From UBA6244 sp965140775 (GTDB lineage Bacteria; Bacteroidota; Bacteroidia; Bacteroidales; F082), in contig OZ223471.1 of assembly GCA_965140775.1 (NCBI GenBank), forward strand, positions 1,550,001 through 1,614,000: a stretch of 64,000 bases of DNA, written 5' to 3'. A model generated the notes under the pieces. That model ran no database searches and was not told the origin of the DNA. It was given only the letters and a program-made list of their open reading frames with translations. Shown here piece by piece: positions 1 to 9,298 of the stretch. Position numbers and translations under genes: made by a program. Within the stretch, counting starts at the first letter, position 1; each line of letters starts with the position of its first letter.

Positions 1-1227
1 CGGTGTGGAGAAATGGATAAGCAGTTGGCCTTGTCGCTGGATAAAACCTCGGCTGCACAGGAGCGTCTTCAACACGTGGAGCAACTTGTGGAGGTTGAAC
101 GCAGGGCAAAAAATGAGGTGGAGAAAAGGCTGGTTGCCGCCGAATCGGAACTTGCCCACATGAGGCAAAAGCTCGGTGACGAACAAAAAAACCTGGAACT
201 TCTTCAGGAGCGCCTTCGTACCGAATTCGAGAATGTGGCACACAAAATCATGAAGCAACAAACTGCCGACTTTAACATGTCGAGTCAAAAAGGTTTGCAT
301 GATATTTTACAACCCTTACGGGAAAAATTGCAAAGTTTTGAGAAAAAGGTGGAAGACACCTATGAAAAAGGTCTTCAAAACCAGTCGGATCTGCGTGCGG
401 AGTTGAAAAAGATTTACGATCTCAGCATTACCCTCGACAAGGATGCCAAAGATTTGACCAAAGCCTTGAAATCCGACACCAAACGTCAGGGCAATTGGGG
501 TGAGGTAATTTTGGAAAGGGTACTCGAACGTTCGGGTTTGACCAAAGACCAGGAGTATTTTTTGCAATTTTCGGCCAAAAACAACGAAGGTGCCACCATG
601 CGGCCTGACGTGCTGATAAAACTCCCTGAGGATAAACACCTGGTGATTGATGCCAAGGTGTCGTTGACGGCTTATACAGAGTATGTGAGTTCGGACGATG
701 AACAAGTGCGCTCGCGTAAATTGCGTGAGCATCTCGATTCCATCCGCCGGCATGTGAAGGAGTTGAGTCAAAAGCGATACGACAACCTGCTCGGAATTCA
801 CTCTCCTGATTTTGTGCTGATGTTTATGCCTGTGGAGCCAGCTTTTGCACTGGCGGTGCAAAGCGATATGGAGTTGTTCAACGATGCATGGACTCAACGG
901 GTGGTAATTGTGAGCCCGACCACCCTGCTGGCCACCTTGCGCACTGTGGCATCCATCTGGAAATTTGAAAAACAAAATCAAAACGCCCGCGAAATTGCCG
1001 ACCGGGGAGGTAAACTATACGATAAATTTGAGAGCTTTGTATCAGATTTGGAAAGTATCGGTCAGTACATCGACAAGGCCGATAAATCCTATAAGGAAGC
1101 TCACAAAAAGTTGACTTCGGGAAGTGGAAATCTGATCAGACAGGTGGAACAATTGAAAAAAATGGGCGTTACCACCAAAAAGAGTTTGCCCGAAAACTTA
1201 CTAAATGAATGGGATGATGAAGGATAA
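1..1227 (+). CDS. rmuC: DNA recombination protein RmuC (5' partial)
   Basis: RmuC-family protein, a nuclease-like protein thought to limit recombination at inverted repeats. The first in-frame ATG is at 13, but the four codons before it are open. RmuC normally begins with a membrane anchor followed by a long coiled coil, and here the sequence starts directly in a heptad-rich charged coiled coil (about residues 1-130 from the ATG). The true start is therefore almost certainly left of the window. The conserved RmuC domain follows at about residues 150-375, with motifs such as KRQGNWGEVILERVLE and DAKVSLTAY. The 3' end overlaps the rlmB start, which suggests translational coupling. The family call is secure; the biochemical role is known only from homologues. 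Confidence 0.93.
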   Translation, partial: RCGEMDKQLALSLDKTSAAQERLQHVEQLVEVERRAKNEVEKRLVAAESELAHMRQKLGDEQKNLELLQERLRTEFENVAHKIMKQQTADFNMSSQKGLHDILQPLREKLQSFEKKVEDTYEKGLQNQSDLRAELKKIYDLSITLDKDAKDLTKALKSDTKRQGNWGEVILERVLERSGLTKDQEYFLQFSAKNNEGATMRPDVLIKLPEDKHLVIDAKVSLTAYTEYVSSDDEQVRSRKLREHLDSIRRHVKELSQKRYDNLLGIHSPDFVLMFMPVEPAFALAVQSDMELFNDAWTQRVVIVSPTTLLATLRTVASIWKFEKQNQNAREIADRGGKLYDKFESFVSDLESIGQYIDKADKSYKEAHKKLTSGSGNLIRQVEQLKKMGVTTKKSLPENLLNEWDDEG

Positions 1228-1978
1228 ATACGAAAAACCAACACACGACTTTATCTATGGTACATGGCCTGTGATGGAAGCGGTAAAAGCCAAACGCGAC
1301 CTCGACAAAGTGATTATTCAACATGGGTTGCGTAATACCGTGATTGGTGAAATAATTGCCGAACTGAAGGCGCTTGACATACCCTATCAGTTTGTCCCCA
1401 TCGAAAAGATGAACCGTGTTACCCGAAAAAATCATCAGGGAATAATTGCGTTTTTATCGCCCATTACTTTTGGTAAAATTGAACATGTTTTGCCCGCCAT
1501 CTATGAAAAAGGGGAGGATCCTTTCCTACTTATTCTCGACAAAATTACAGATGTGCGAAATTTTGGTGCCATACTCCGAACAGCTTCATGTACGGGAGTC
1601 CATGCAGTAGTTATCCCCGACAAAGGCTCTGCCATGTTGAATTCCGATACCGTGAAATCCTCCGCCGGAGCCATCTATACCCTTCCCATTTGCCGTAGCG
1701 AAAATCTGAAGGATACCATCGAGTACCTGAAAGAAAGCGGAGTGAAAATCTTCGCTGCCACCGAGAAAGGTTCGGAAGTGTATTACCGCGAGCAACTTAC
1801 CGGTCCATGTGCACTCATCATGGGTTCCGAAGGCGAAGGAATTTCACCCGAATACCTCCGCCGATCGGATGTGCTGGTACAAATCCCCATGGTAGGCACC
1901 ATCGCCTCACTCAATGTGTCGGTAGCCGCCGGTGTATTGATGTACGAGGTGTTTCGACAGAGGAATGTGGCGAAGTGA
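1205..1978 (+). CDS. rlmB: TrmH/SpoU-family RNA 2'-O-methyltransferase (RlmB-like)
   Basis: 257 aa. An N-terminal L30e-like substrate-binding domain (about residues 12-90, opening with FIYGTWPVMEAV) is followed by a SPOUT knot methyltransferase domain. The three SpoU motifs are visible: NFGAILRTASCTG, ALIMGSEGEGIS and IPMVGTIASLNVSVAAG. The architecture fits 23S rRNA Gm2251 methyltransferase RlmB, but a tRNA-modifying paralogue cannot be excluded by eye. The gene overlaps the rmuC end by 23 bp. In-frame ATGs at 1205, 1214 and 1217 are all possible starts, and the later two would reduce the overlap. Confidence 0.9.
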   Translation: MNGMMKDKYEKPTHDFIYGTWPVMEAVKAKRDLDKVIIQHGLRNTVIGEIIAELKALDIPYQFVPIEKMNRVTRKNHQGIIAFLSPITFGKIEHVLPAIYEKGEDPFLLILDKITDVRNFGAILRTASCTGVHAVVIPDKGSAMLNSDTVKSSAGAIYTLPICRSENLKDTIEYLKESGVKIFAATEKGSEVYYREQLTGPCALIMGSEGEGISPEYLRRSDVLVQIPMVGTIASLNVSVAAGVLMYEVFRQRNVAK

Positions 1979-2019
1979 AAGTTTGGTTGGATATTTTAGT
2001 GCCTAAAGTTGGAAGTTTA

Positions 2020-2089
2020 GAGTATTGAGTAAGGAGTATTTAGTAAGGAGTATTGAGTAAGGAGTATTTAGTAAGGAGTATTGAGTAAG
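2020..2089. repeat. 14-bp tandem repeat, five copies
   Basis: Five consecutive 14-bp units, GAGTATTGAGTAAG alternating with GAGTATTTAGTAAG (G/T at position 8), between rlmB and rplS. The strict alternation means the true duplication unit may be 28 bp. No reading frame uses it convincingly. Confidence 0.95.
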
Positions 2090-2101
2090 GAGAGAACCCC
2101 T

Positions 2102-2229
2102 GATCCTCTGATCCATTGATCCATTGATCCCTTGAACCCTTGAACTCTTGAACTCTTGAACTCTTGAACCCTTGAACTCTTGAACTCTTGAACTCTTGAA
2201 CCCTTGAACTCTTGAACCCTTGAACCCTT
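2102..2229. repeat. 8-bp tandem repeat, sixteen copies
   Basis: Sixteen contiguous 8-bp units run from GATCCATT types on the left to GAACTCTT and GAACCCTT types on the right, so the tract drifts from a gatcc to a gaactc/gaaccc consensus. It lies just downstream of the 14-bp tract and before the rplS terminator. Tracts of this kind occur between genes in Bacteroidota and probably arise by replication slippage. Confidence 0.93.
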
Positions 2230-2268
2230 AAACCTGAGCCCCTTTGTCCCCGGAATTCATTACCTCAA

Positions 2269-2301
2269 ACAAAAAAAACTCCGATAAAAATACCGGAGTT
2301 T
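2269..2301 (-). terminator. Rho-independent terminator of rplS
   Basis: An 8-bp stem (AAACTCCG with CGGAGTTT) around a 10-nt loop. On the minus strand the stem is followed by a run of eight T. It lies 20 bp past the rplS stop. Confidence 0.88.
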
Positions 2302-2321
2302 CATATATGGTGTGCTGGTTA

Positions 2322-2675
2322 TTAAAACCGTTTTTCTTTGATTCTGGCTTTTTTACCACGCAGGTCGCGGAAGTAGAAAATTCTTGCTCTGCGAACTACG
2401 CCTACCTTGTTCACTTCGATGGAAGTAATAAAAGGTGAGGAGATGGGGAAGATTCTCTCTACGCCAATGTTGCCCGACATTTTTCTGATAGTAAAAGTAG
2501 CAGTATGGCCTGTTCCTGAACGTTGTAACACAACTCCTTGAAATTTCTGCAGGCGTTCTTTGCTTCCTTCAATAATTTTATATGTAACTGTAATGGTGTC
2601 ACCGGCTTTAAATGCAGGGAATTCTTGCGTCTTTACAGTTTCTTTTACCAAGTTAATCAATTCGTTATTGTTCAT
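2322..2675 (-). CDS. rplS: 50S ribosomal protein L19
   Basis: 117 aa, the normal length. L19 sits at the 30S/50S interface of the large subunit. Conserved features are the AGDTITVTYKI strand, the EGSKERLQKFQGVVL region and a basic C terminus (RRARIFYFRDLRGKKARI). It is monocistronic here: a -7 box lies 39 bp upstream and a strong terminator directly downstream, unlike the rpsP-rimM-trmD-rplS operon of many bacteria. trmD lies just upstream on the same strand, about 170 bp away. Confidence 0.98.
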   Translation of the reverse strand: MNNNELINLVKETVKTQEFPAFKAGDTITVTYKIIEGSKERLQKFQGVVLQRSGTGHTATFTIRKMSGNIGVERIFPISSPFITSIEVNKVGVVRRARIFYFRDLRGKKARIKEKRF

Positions 2676-2713
2676 CTAATTACAGGTTTAGCATGTACAC
2701 TCAAAAAAGAGTG

Positions 2714-2721
2714 CAAATATA
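2714..2721 (-). promoter_or_regulatory. -7 box (TATATTTG) for rplS
   Basis: Minus-strand TATATTTG matches the Bacteroidota sigma-A -7 consensus TAnnTTTG exactly and lies 39 bp before the rplS ATG. A TTG about 22 bp further upstream could serve as the -33 element. Confidence 0.6.
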
Positions 2722-2844
2722 CGGATATTTATTTATTCACTATTACAACCTGATGAATATTTTTTTAAATATTCTCACTTCATGTAAAATACACTGATAA
2801 ACAGAATGATATGTTTTTTGCGTGAGGAAGCAATGGGCTTCTGT

Positions 2845-3522
2845 CTAGTCTTTTAGCAATTCCGGACGACGGATTTTGGTTCGCTCAACCGACTGATTGT
2901 ACTTCCATTCTTCCACCAAACGTTCGTTGCCCGACAACAACACATCGGGAACTGCCCATCCATTGTATTCGCGCGGACGGGTATAAACCGGAGGCGACAG
3001 CAAATTGTTTTGATATGAATCGCTCAACGCGGAAGTTTCGTCGCTCAACACACCGGGAATCAGTCTGATCAAGCTGTCGGTAATCACCGCAGCGGCCAGT
3101 TCTCCTCCCGACAACACATAATTGCCGATACTGATTTCCATGGTAACCAGATGCTCCCTGATGCGTTCGTCAACACCTTTATAATGTCCGCAAAGCAGGA
3201 TGATGTTCTCCAACTGCGACAGGCGGTTGGCCAGGGGCTGATCCAGCAATGTACCATCAGGACTGGTGTAAATGATGGCATCGTAAGTGCGTTGCGAGGT
3301 GAGTTCTTTAATGCATCGATCCACAGGTTCTATCATCATTACCATGCCTGCTCCCCCCGAAAAGGGATAGTCGTCCACACGCCGGTGTTTGTCGGTAGAA
3401 TAATCGCGCAACTGATGTAAATGAATGGTAGCCAGTTGTTTGTCAATGGCTCTTTTAACGATGCTGTGGTCGAAAGGTCCCCGAAACATTTCAGGAAAAA
3501 GTGTGATGATATCAATGCGCAT
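2845..3522 (-). CDS. trmD: tRNA (guanine-N1-)-methyltransferase TrmD
   Basis: 225 aa. Methylates G37 of tRNAs with S-adenosylmethionine, preventing frameshifts. The N terminus MRIDIITLFPEMF, the knot motifs GHYKGVDERI and IGNYVLSGGE, and PVYTRPREYNGWAVPDVLLSG are diagnostic. The start lies 21 bp after the aldehyde dehydrogenase stop on the same strand with no obvious promoter between, so the two are probably cotranscribed. Confidence 0.98.
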   Translation of the reverse strand: MRIDIITLFPEMFRGPFDHSIVKRAIDKQLATIHLHQLRDYSTDKHRRVDDYPFSGGAGMVMMIEPVDRCIKELTSQRTYDAIIYTSPDGTLLDQPLANRLSQLENIILLCGHYKGVDERIREHLVTMEISIGNYVLSGGELAAAVITDSLIRLIPGVLSDETSALSDSYQNNLLSPPVYTRPREYNGWAVPDVLLSGNERLVEEWKYNQSVERTKIRRPELLKD

Positions 3523-3543
3523 AGCCCTGTTTCAATTGGTTGA

Positions 3544-4902
3544 TTATTTAATCCAAACGGTTTTTATGTTCAGGAATTCCTTGATGCCATAGGAACCCAG
3601 CTCACGGCCAAATCCCGATTGTTTTATTCCGCCAAAGGGCAGTCGTGGATCCGATTTGGTCATGCCATTAACAAATACGGCTCCGGCTTCAATTTGGGAG
3701 GCCATTTTTTCGGCCAACTCCGGGTTGGAAGTCCACAGGCTGGCCCCCAGTCCCAAGGTAGTTTGGTTGGCAATTTGAACGGCTTCATCGGCATCTTTAG
3801 CCGGAATCACCACCGAAACAGGTCCAAACGTTTCTTCGCGGTACACAGGCATTTCGGGTGTAACGTTTACCAGCAGGGTTGGCTGATAATACAAGGTGTT
3901 GGGGATGCGTTGTCCACCGGTTACCACCTTGGCGCCCATGGCCACCGAGTCGGCAATTTGTTTTTCAAGCTGCTCCATCAGATCTTCACGTGCCATCGGA
4001 CCCATGTCGGTTTCGGGTAGGGTAGGGTCGCCCAGTTTCATGTTTTCCAATAGTGCTTTCTGTTCTTCAACAAACCGATCATAACCGGCTTGTTCCACAA
4101 TAAACCGCTTGGCCGATATACAAACTTGTCCTGCATTGAGCATTCTGGAACACACCCCCGTTTTGCAGGCTTGATTGATATCGGCATCGTCCATCACGAT
4201 ATAAGGGTCGGAACCTCCCAGCTCGAGGACGCACTTTTTCAGGTATTTACCGGCCAGAGAAGCCACTGATTTGCCTGCACGTCCACTTCCCGTGAGGGTT
4301 ATGCCGCACACCGACGGATGCGCCACCACCTGTTCCACCAGGTCGATGCCGATGGGCAAGTTATTGAAAGCATGGTCCGGAAAACCGGAATCAACAAACA
4401 ACTGTTGGATGGCCTCCGCACACCCAAAAACATTGGGGGCATGTTTGAGAACCATGGTATTTCCGGCCATCATGGTGGGCACGGCGGCCCTAAACACCTG
4501 CCAAAATGGAAAATTCCAGGGCATGATGGCAAAAACAGTACCCAACGGTTGAAAGCTTACATAACTCTTTCCGGCATCGGTGGGAATAAGCTCATCTTTG
4601 AGCAACGACTCGGTGTTTTCGGCATAATGCTCGCAGAGCCATGCACATTTTTCTACCTCAGCCTGCGATTCGGCGACGATTTTGCCCATTTCACTCGTGA
4701 TGAGCAGTGCCAGCGATTCTTTCCGTTGGCGCAAAATTCCGGCCATTTTTAAAAAAAACTGACCACGTTCCTTGTAAGAGAGCTTCTTCCAACTTTCATA
4801 TCGGGAGCGGGTTTCATCAAGTGTTTGGCTTAATTGTTCGGCAGTCAATAAGTTGTAATCCTTGATTTTCTGACCGTCGGTGGGGTTGTAGGTACTGATC
4901 AT
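3544..4902 (-). CDS. NAD(P)-dependent aldehyde dehydrogenase (succinate-semialdehyde dehydrogenase-like)
   Basis: 452 aa, the short form of the ALDH superfamily without the usual N-terminal extension. The catalytic pair is present: Glu227 in LELGGSDPY and Cys261 in NAGQVCISAKRF. The cofactor region IMPWNFPFWQ and ETFGPVSVVIPA are also conserved. Overall similarity is closest to the Sad/GabD-type succinate-semialdehyde dehydrogenases, but the substrate cannot be fixed from sequence. The ATG at 4902 lies 15 bp after a -7 box, giving a very short leader. Confidence 0.9.
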   Translation of the reverse strand: MISTYNPTDGQKIKDYNLLTAEQLSQTLDETRSRYESWKKLSYKERGQFFLKMAGILRQRKESLALLITSEMGKIVAESQAEVEKCAWLCEHYAENTESLLKDELIPTDAGKSYVSFQPLGTVFAIMPWNFPFWQVFRAAVPTMMAGNTMVLKHAPNVFGCAEAIQQLFVDSGFPDHAFNNLPIGIDLVEQVVAHPSVCGITLTGSGRAGKSVASLAGKYLKKCVLELGGSDPYIVMDDADINQACKTGVCSRMLNAGQVCISAKRFIVEQAGYDRFVEEQKALLENMKLGDPTLPETDMGPMAREDLMEQLEKQIADSVAMGAKVVTGGQRIPNTLYYQPTLLVNVTPEMPVYREETFGPVSVVIPAKDADEAVQIANQTTLGLGASLWTSNPELAEKMASQIEAGAVFVNGMTKSDPRLPFGGIKQSGFGRELGSYGIKEFLNIKTVWIK

Positions 4903-4917
4903 GACATTGAATTTCTA

Positions 4918-4925
4918 CAAAAGTA
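4918..4925 (-). promoter_or_regulatory. -7 box (TACTTTTG) for the ALDH-trmD unit
   Basis: Minus-strand TACTTTTG fits TAnnTTTG and ends 15 bp before the ALDH ATG at 4902. It would drive ALDH and probably trmD. Confidence 0.6.
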
Positions 4926-5016
4926 CAGGTTTTCCGGTGATAATATCTATTTTTACACCTTGTTATCGTTTTCTGTTGAAGCCGGTGTTTTTAAATTATT
5001 TGTTAACCAATTCGTT

Positions 5017-6915
5017 ATGAAAAGAATGTTTTTTGTTTTGGCTTTGAGCTTAATGATTGCCTCCATGCAATCGCACCTCTTGGCACAAAGTCAGCCTTTT
5101 ATGCCCCTTGAGGTAGCTGCCGCATTCAAAAATGGTACCCGTTCCATGTCGGGTTTGCCTGGTCTGGAATACTGGCAGAATCACGCTATTTACCATATTT
5201 CCGCCCAGGTGGACGTACCAAATAGCACGCTAAAAGGCGAAGAAACGGTTACCTATTATAATAACAGTCCGGATACCCTGAATAAATTGGTCATTCGGCT
5301 GTATCCCGATATTTATAAAAAAGGAAATGCCCGGTCGTGGTCCATTGGCGGCGATGATCTCACAGAGGGAACTGAGGTGAAAAGCTTGCTAATCAATGGT
5401 GTGGAGCTTGATCTGTCGGATTATAAACTGATTCGCCGAACGGCCACCAACATGCATGTTCAGTTGTCGGCTCCGTTGTTTCCGGGCGAATCGCTGGTAT
5501 TGGAATCCCATTGGTCGTTTAAAATACCTTCAAAACGTCAGGTGCGTATGGGCAAATACAGCGAGAATATTGTTTTTGTAAGCTATTGGTACCCACAGAT
5601 TGCCGTTTACGATGACGTGGACGGTTGGGATGAGTTGGAATATCTGGGAACGGTTGAGTTTTACAATGATTTCAACGATTATGATGTTATTGTGAACGTG
5701 ACTCCCGATTTCAAAGTTTGGGCAACCGGTGAGTTGCAATCTCCCCAAGCGTATTACAGCAATATGGTAATCAATCGTTTGGCCAAGGCTGAAGAAGTTG
5801 GGGAGATTACCACTTTTTTTACTGCCGATGAATGTCGTAAAGGGCTCGTTTTAAATGAGAAAGTCAACCATTGGCATTTTTTGGCCAACAATGTGCCTGA
5901 TTTTACTTTTGGTTTGGCCAAAGAGGTGAATTGGCAGGGGAGTTTCGTAACGGTTGATACCCTCACCGGACGAAAAGTGTTGGTGGACGCGGTTTATCCT
6001 GATTCATCGGTTACCTTTCAACGTGCTGCCGAATGGGCTGCCGAGAGCGTGAAGCTGATGTCGTTTGAGTTGCCCGGAGTACCTTTCCCATACCCGCACA
6101 TGACCTCCTTCAGCAACGGACGGCAGAGCGGTGGCATGGAATCGCCCATGATGGCCATCGATGGTGATCCCCTTTCGGAGGCATCGGCCATCGGTTTGTT
6201 TTATCATGAGATCTCGCACACCTATTTCCCCTTTTACATGGGTGCCAACGAAAGGAAATATGCCTGGATGGATGAGGGGTTTGCTGCCTACTTTACCAAT
6301 GAAATCATGGAAAAGGAAGACCCCGATTACCATTATTTCACGCGCATGGTTTCTGCATTCAATGCCTTGAGTGGTCGTGAGCGCGAAGTGCCGTTGATGT
6401 ATTTGAGTTATCAGATTGGCGATTATACAAGTTATCGGGTTCATGCCTACAACCGCTCGGCAATGGCCCTGGCCTTTTTGCGCGATGTGTTGGGTGAAGA
6501 AGTGTTTAAAATGGCTTTCCAACAATTTATCAACGATTGGCATGGACGGCATCCCATTCCCAACGATTTTTTTAACTCCATCATGCAAAGTACAGGACAG
6601 AATCTGTGGTGGTATTTCACTCCTTGGTATTACGATAGGGCATACGCCGATTTGGGTATTAAAAAAGTAACCTTCGACAACAAAGTGGTGATCGAAAATG
6701 TAGGCAAACTTCCTTTGCCTGTGGAATTGACCATTACTTTTGTGGATGGCACCAGTGAAACAATATACCGTCATACCGGCGATTGGGAAACCAATCCCAA
6801 TGCCATGATCGTGCAAATCAACCCACAAAAGCAAATTGAAAAGGTGGTGTTGGGTTCGCACCTGATTCCTGACGTAAATACAGAAAATAATACCATGATG
6901 CCCGTTTACGAGTGA
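5017..6915 (+). CDS. Exported M1-family metallopeptidase
   Basis: 632 aa from the ATG at 5017. The frame is open to an ATG at 4960, but a classical signal peptide (MKRMFFVLALSLMIA, cut near LLAQ) begins at 5017. Numbered from there, the zinc site is His397-Glu398-x-x-His401 with the third ligand Glu420, an exact HEXXH-x18-E spacing. The exopeptidase motif appears as GGMES. It is therefore a gluzincin of the aminopeptidase N type, acting outside the cytoplasm. No T9SS C-terminal domain is visible. The stop nearly abuts the next peptidase gene, suggesting an operon for extracytoplasmic proteolysis. Confidence 0.92.
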   Translation: MKRMFFVLALSLMIASMQSHLLAQSQPFMPLEVAAAFKNGTRSMSGLPGLEYWQNHAIYHISAQVDVPNSTLKGEETVTYYNNSPDTLNKLVIRLYPDIYKKGNARSWSIGGDDLTEGTEVKSLLINGVELDLSDYKLIRRTATNMHVQLSAPLFPGESLVLESHWSFKIPSKRQVRMGKYSENIVFVSYWYPQIAVYDDVDGWDELEYLGTVEFYNDFNDYDVIVNVTPDFKVWATGELQSPQAYYSNMVINRLAKAEEVGEITTFFTADECRKGLVLNEKVNHWHFLANNVPDFTFGLAKEVNWQGSFVTVDTLTGRKVLVDAVYPDSSVTFQRAAEWAAESVKLMSFELPGVPFPYPHMTSFSNGRQSGGMESPMMAIDGDPLSEASAIGLFYHEISHTYFPFYMGANERKYAWMDEGFAAYFTNEIMEKEDPDYHYFTRMVSAFNALSGREREVPLMYLSYQIGDYTSYRVHAYNRSAMALAFLRDVLGEEVFKMAFQQFINDWHGRHPIPNDFFNSIMQSTGQNLWWYFTPWYYDRAYADLGIKKVTFDNKVVIENVGKLPLPVELTITFVDGTSETIYRHTGDWETNPNAMIVQINPQKQIEKVVLGSHLIPDVNTENNTMMPVYE

Positions 6916-6968
6916 TGCAACCACACAGGAGTACTTTTTGTCAAAATAAATCTAACAACCATATACAT

Positions 6969-8645
6969 ATGAAACTAAAACCGACTTTTATCATTCTTCT
7001 GATGGCACTGACTACCGTGGTGATGGCACAGGTAGCTCCCGACAAATACTATATTCAATTTACTGATAAAAACGATTCGCCCTTTTCCATCGATCAGCCG
7101 GAGGAGTTTTTATCACCACGTGCTTTGGCACGTCGGGCCAAGTACGGAATTGCCATTTCGGAAGAAGACCTTCCGGTAAATCCTGCTTACCTTCAGGGGG
7201 TTGCGGCAACAGGAGCTGTGTTGTTGAATCCCACCAAATGGATGAATGGCGTAACCATATATACCACAGACCCCTCTGTGATTGCGGCCATTGAGGCGCT
7301 GCCATACGTGGAATCCTACGTAAAAATGTCTGAAGCAGAAACCGTGACGAATCCGAAGAAATATTTTGAAAATGAATCGATTACACCCGTTGAGCAATTC
7401 ACAAGCAATGGTACAATCAAATCCAGAAGTTTGAATTACGGTGGCGCCGGTCCTCAAATTGAGCAAATCAACGGCGTGGCACTACACGATCAGGGATACA
7501 TGGGACAAGGAATGGTGATCGCCGTGTTGGATGGCGGTTTTAATGGTACCGATGAACATCCTTTTTTCGACAGCTTATTCATGAACAACAGAATGTTGGG
7601 AACAAAGGATTTTGTAACTCCCGGGGGCAGCGTTTATACCGACAGCGGACATGGCAACTCGGTGCTTTCCACCATGGCCGCTTATTCTCCTGGTAATATG
7701 ATCGGCACCGCACCCCTCGCAAGCTATTGGTTGCTCCGTTCCGAAGATGTGTTGTCGGAAAATGTGATTGAAGAATACAATTGGGTTTCGGCTGCCGAAT
7801 ATGCGGATAGTGTGGGTGCCGACGTCATCAATAGTTCGTTGGGCTATATTGATTTTGATAATCCGGCTTTCGACCATACCTATGAAGACATGGATGGAAT
7901 GACCAATGTAAGTACACGAGGAGCCGACAAAGCTTTTGAAAAAGGAATTATGGTGGTCAATAGCGCCGGAAATTCAGGCGTTAATGCATTTCCTTATATT
8001 GGTGCTCCGGCAGACGGATTCAATGTGTTAAGCATTGGTGCAGTGGATCCGGATGGCGACAGGGCGCTTTTCAGTTCCATTGGTCCCACCTACGACGGGC
8101 GTTTTAAACCTGTTATCGATGCCACCGGCCAGAGTACTTTTGTGGCCTATGGCGGTTCGGATGCCGGCTATGGTAACGGCACCTCATTTTCATCGCCCAT
8201 CATTGCCGGCATGACTGCTTGTTTAATGCAAGCCCATCCTGATATGTTGTTAGCTGAGGTGCAGGAAGCACTAAAACTATCCGGGAGCCAGGCTACTGCC
8301 CCTGATAATCTCCTTGGCTGGGGCATTCCTGACTATTTAGCTGCCAGCAGTACCCTTACCAATATTGAAATATCCCGGCAGCAAACCATTTCCCTGGTGG
8401 AAGTTTACCCCAATCCATTTAATGAAACACTTTCGTTGAAACTCCATCTCGACACCATCGACCTGGTGCAGGTGGACGTGATGGGGCAATCCGGAAACCT
8501 GGTGTTCTCAGCATCTTATTCCCGTTCCAAATCAGATCCGTACATCAATCTGGATCATTTGGCTTCACGAATAGCAGCAGGAGTTTATTTGGTAAAAGTG
8601 GTTAGCAGCAGTAAAACAGAAGTGGTTAAAATTATCAAACAATAG
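6969..8645 (+). CDS. Secreted S8 (subtilisin) serine peptidase with T9SS type A sorting domain
   Basis: 558 aa from the ATG at 6969, where a signal peptide starts (MKLKPTFIILLMALTTVVMA). Catalytic triad: Asp188 in VIAVLDGGFN, His228 in DSGHGNSVLS, Ser406 in GNGTSFSSP. The segment before the catalytic domain (about residues 20-160) is a propeptide-like region. The C-terminal 80 residues are a T9SS type A sorting domain (VEVYPNPFNETL ... GVYLVKVVSS ... VVKIIKQ), so the protein should cross the outer membrane by T9SS and be attached or released at the surface. It follows the M1 peptidase by 53 bp. Confidence 0.93.
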   Translation: MKLKPTFIILLMALTTVVMAQVAPDKYYIQFTDKNDSPFSIDQPEEFLSPRALARRAKYGIAISEEDLPVNPAYLQGVAATGAVLLNPTKWMNGVTIYTTDPSVIAAIEALPYVESYVKMSEAETVTNPKKYFENESITPVEQFTSNGTIKSRSLNYGGAGPQIEQINGVALHDQGYMGQGMVIAVLDGGFNGTDEHPFFDSLFMNNRMLGTKDFVTPGGSVYTDSGHGNSVLSTMAAYSPGNMIGTAPLASYWLLRSEDVLSENVIEEYNWVSAAEYADSVGADVINSSLGYIDFDNPAFDHTYEDMDGMTNVSTRGADKAFEKGIMVVNSAGNSGVNAFPYIGAPADGFNVLSIGAVDPDGDRALFSSIGPTYDGRFKPVIDATGQSTFVAYGGSDAGYGNGTSFSSPIIAGMTACLMQAHPDMLLAEVQEALKLSGSQATAPDNLLGWGIPDYLAASSTLTNIEISRQQTISLVEVYPNPFNETLSLKLHLDTIDLVQVDVMGQSGNLVFSASYSRSKSDPYINLDHLASRIAAGVYLVKVVSSSKTEVVKIIKQ

Positions 8646-8743
8646 TGCACTTGATGGGCCAAAGTACAAATCGTGTTTATTAACAATACCCCACATTTTT
8701 TCAACAAAGGAAGCCGCTTTAGCAGGAGCAAAGGGATAATTGT

Positions 8744-8751
8744 TAACTTTG
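8744..8751 (+). promoter_or_regulatory. -7 box (TAACTTTG) upstream of the DUF3276 gene
   Basis: Exact TAnnTTTG match 53 bp before the ATG at 8805. A second near match (TATTTTG, one base short) lies at 8760-8766 and is an alternative. Confidence 0.45.
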
Positions 8752-8804
8752 ACCCTGTATATTTTGCAGCAAATAACTAAATAATCAACAGTTACTTCAA
8801 CGGA

Positions 8805-9164
8805 ATGGAAGAGTCAGAGAAACAGGAAAGAAGAGCCGATTTTTATTCAAAATCAGTAAGGGCAGGTAAACGAACGTATTTTTTCGATGTGAAATCCACA
8901 CGTGCAAAGGAGTTGTTTATTACCATTACCGAAAGTAAACGCCGGTTTAATGAGGCAGATGGCCGATTTACCTACGAAAAGCACAAAATATTTTTGTACG
9001 GTGAGGATTTTGAAAAATTTAAAGCCGGACTTAATGCCGCCGTGGCCTTTGTAGAAAATGGTGAGGTGCCCGACGACGATGACGACCAAATGGAGGTGAT
9101 TCAGGATAAATCCGCTACGCTGGATGTTAAGTTTGAAGACCTGGGCGATGACGACGATCATTAG
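8805..9164 (+). CDS. PUR-alpha-like nucleic-acid-binding protein (DUF3276)
   Basis: 119 aa. Belongs to the Bacteroidota/spirochaete PUR family (DUF3276; the Borrelia member BpuR binds DNA and RNA). The PUR fold covers about residues 15-88 (SVRAGKRTYFFDVKSTR, then a TITESKRRF strand and an amphipathic helix), and the C-terminal tail is strongly acidic with two Asp clusters (DDDDDQ and DDDDH). Likely a small regulatory nucleic-acid binder; the target is unknown. It is preceded by a -7 box and stands alone. Confidence 0.88.
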   Translation: MEESEKQERRADFYSKSVRAGKRTYFFDVKSTRAKELFITITESKRRFNEADGRFTYEKHKIFLYGEDFEKFKAGLNAAVAFVENGEVPDDDDDQMEVIQDKSATLDVKFEDLGDDDDH

Positions 9165-9298
9165 CCGGAAGGTTTGGTTGTAAAAATCATTTTTTAATAA
9201 GCAGATTGTCAGTGTAATAACCGGCTCGTGATGGGTAATAGGATTGCCTCCCTGAACCGAATTTTGGCAGACGTGTTAATAAGTTCGTGAGGCTGCCA

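Noticed and set aside
316..981. 221-aa minus-strand open frame
   Set aside because: Antisense of rmuC without any supporting motif.
2020..2229. CRISPR array
   Set aside because: Units are 8-14 bp, contiguous, with no unique spacers and no cas genes.
6004..6924. 306-aa minus-strand open frame
   Set aside because: Antisense of the M1 peptidase, whose zinc motif and signal peptide are intact.
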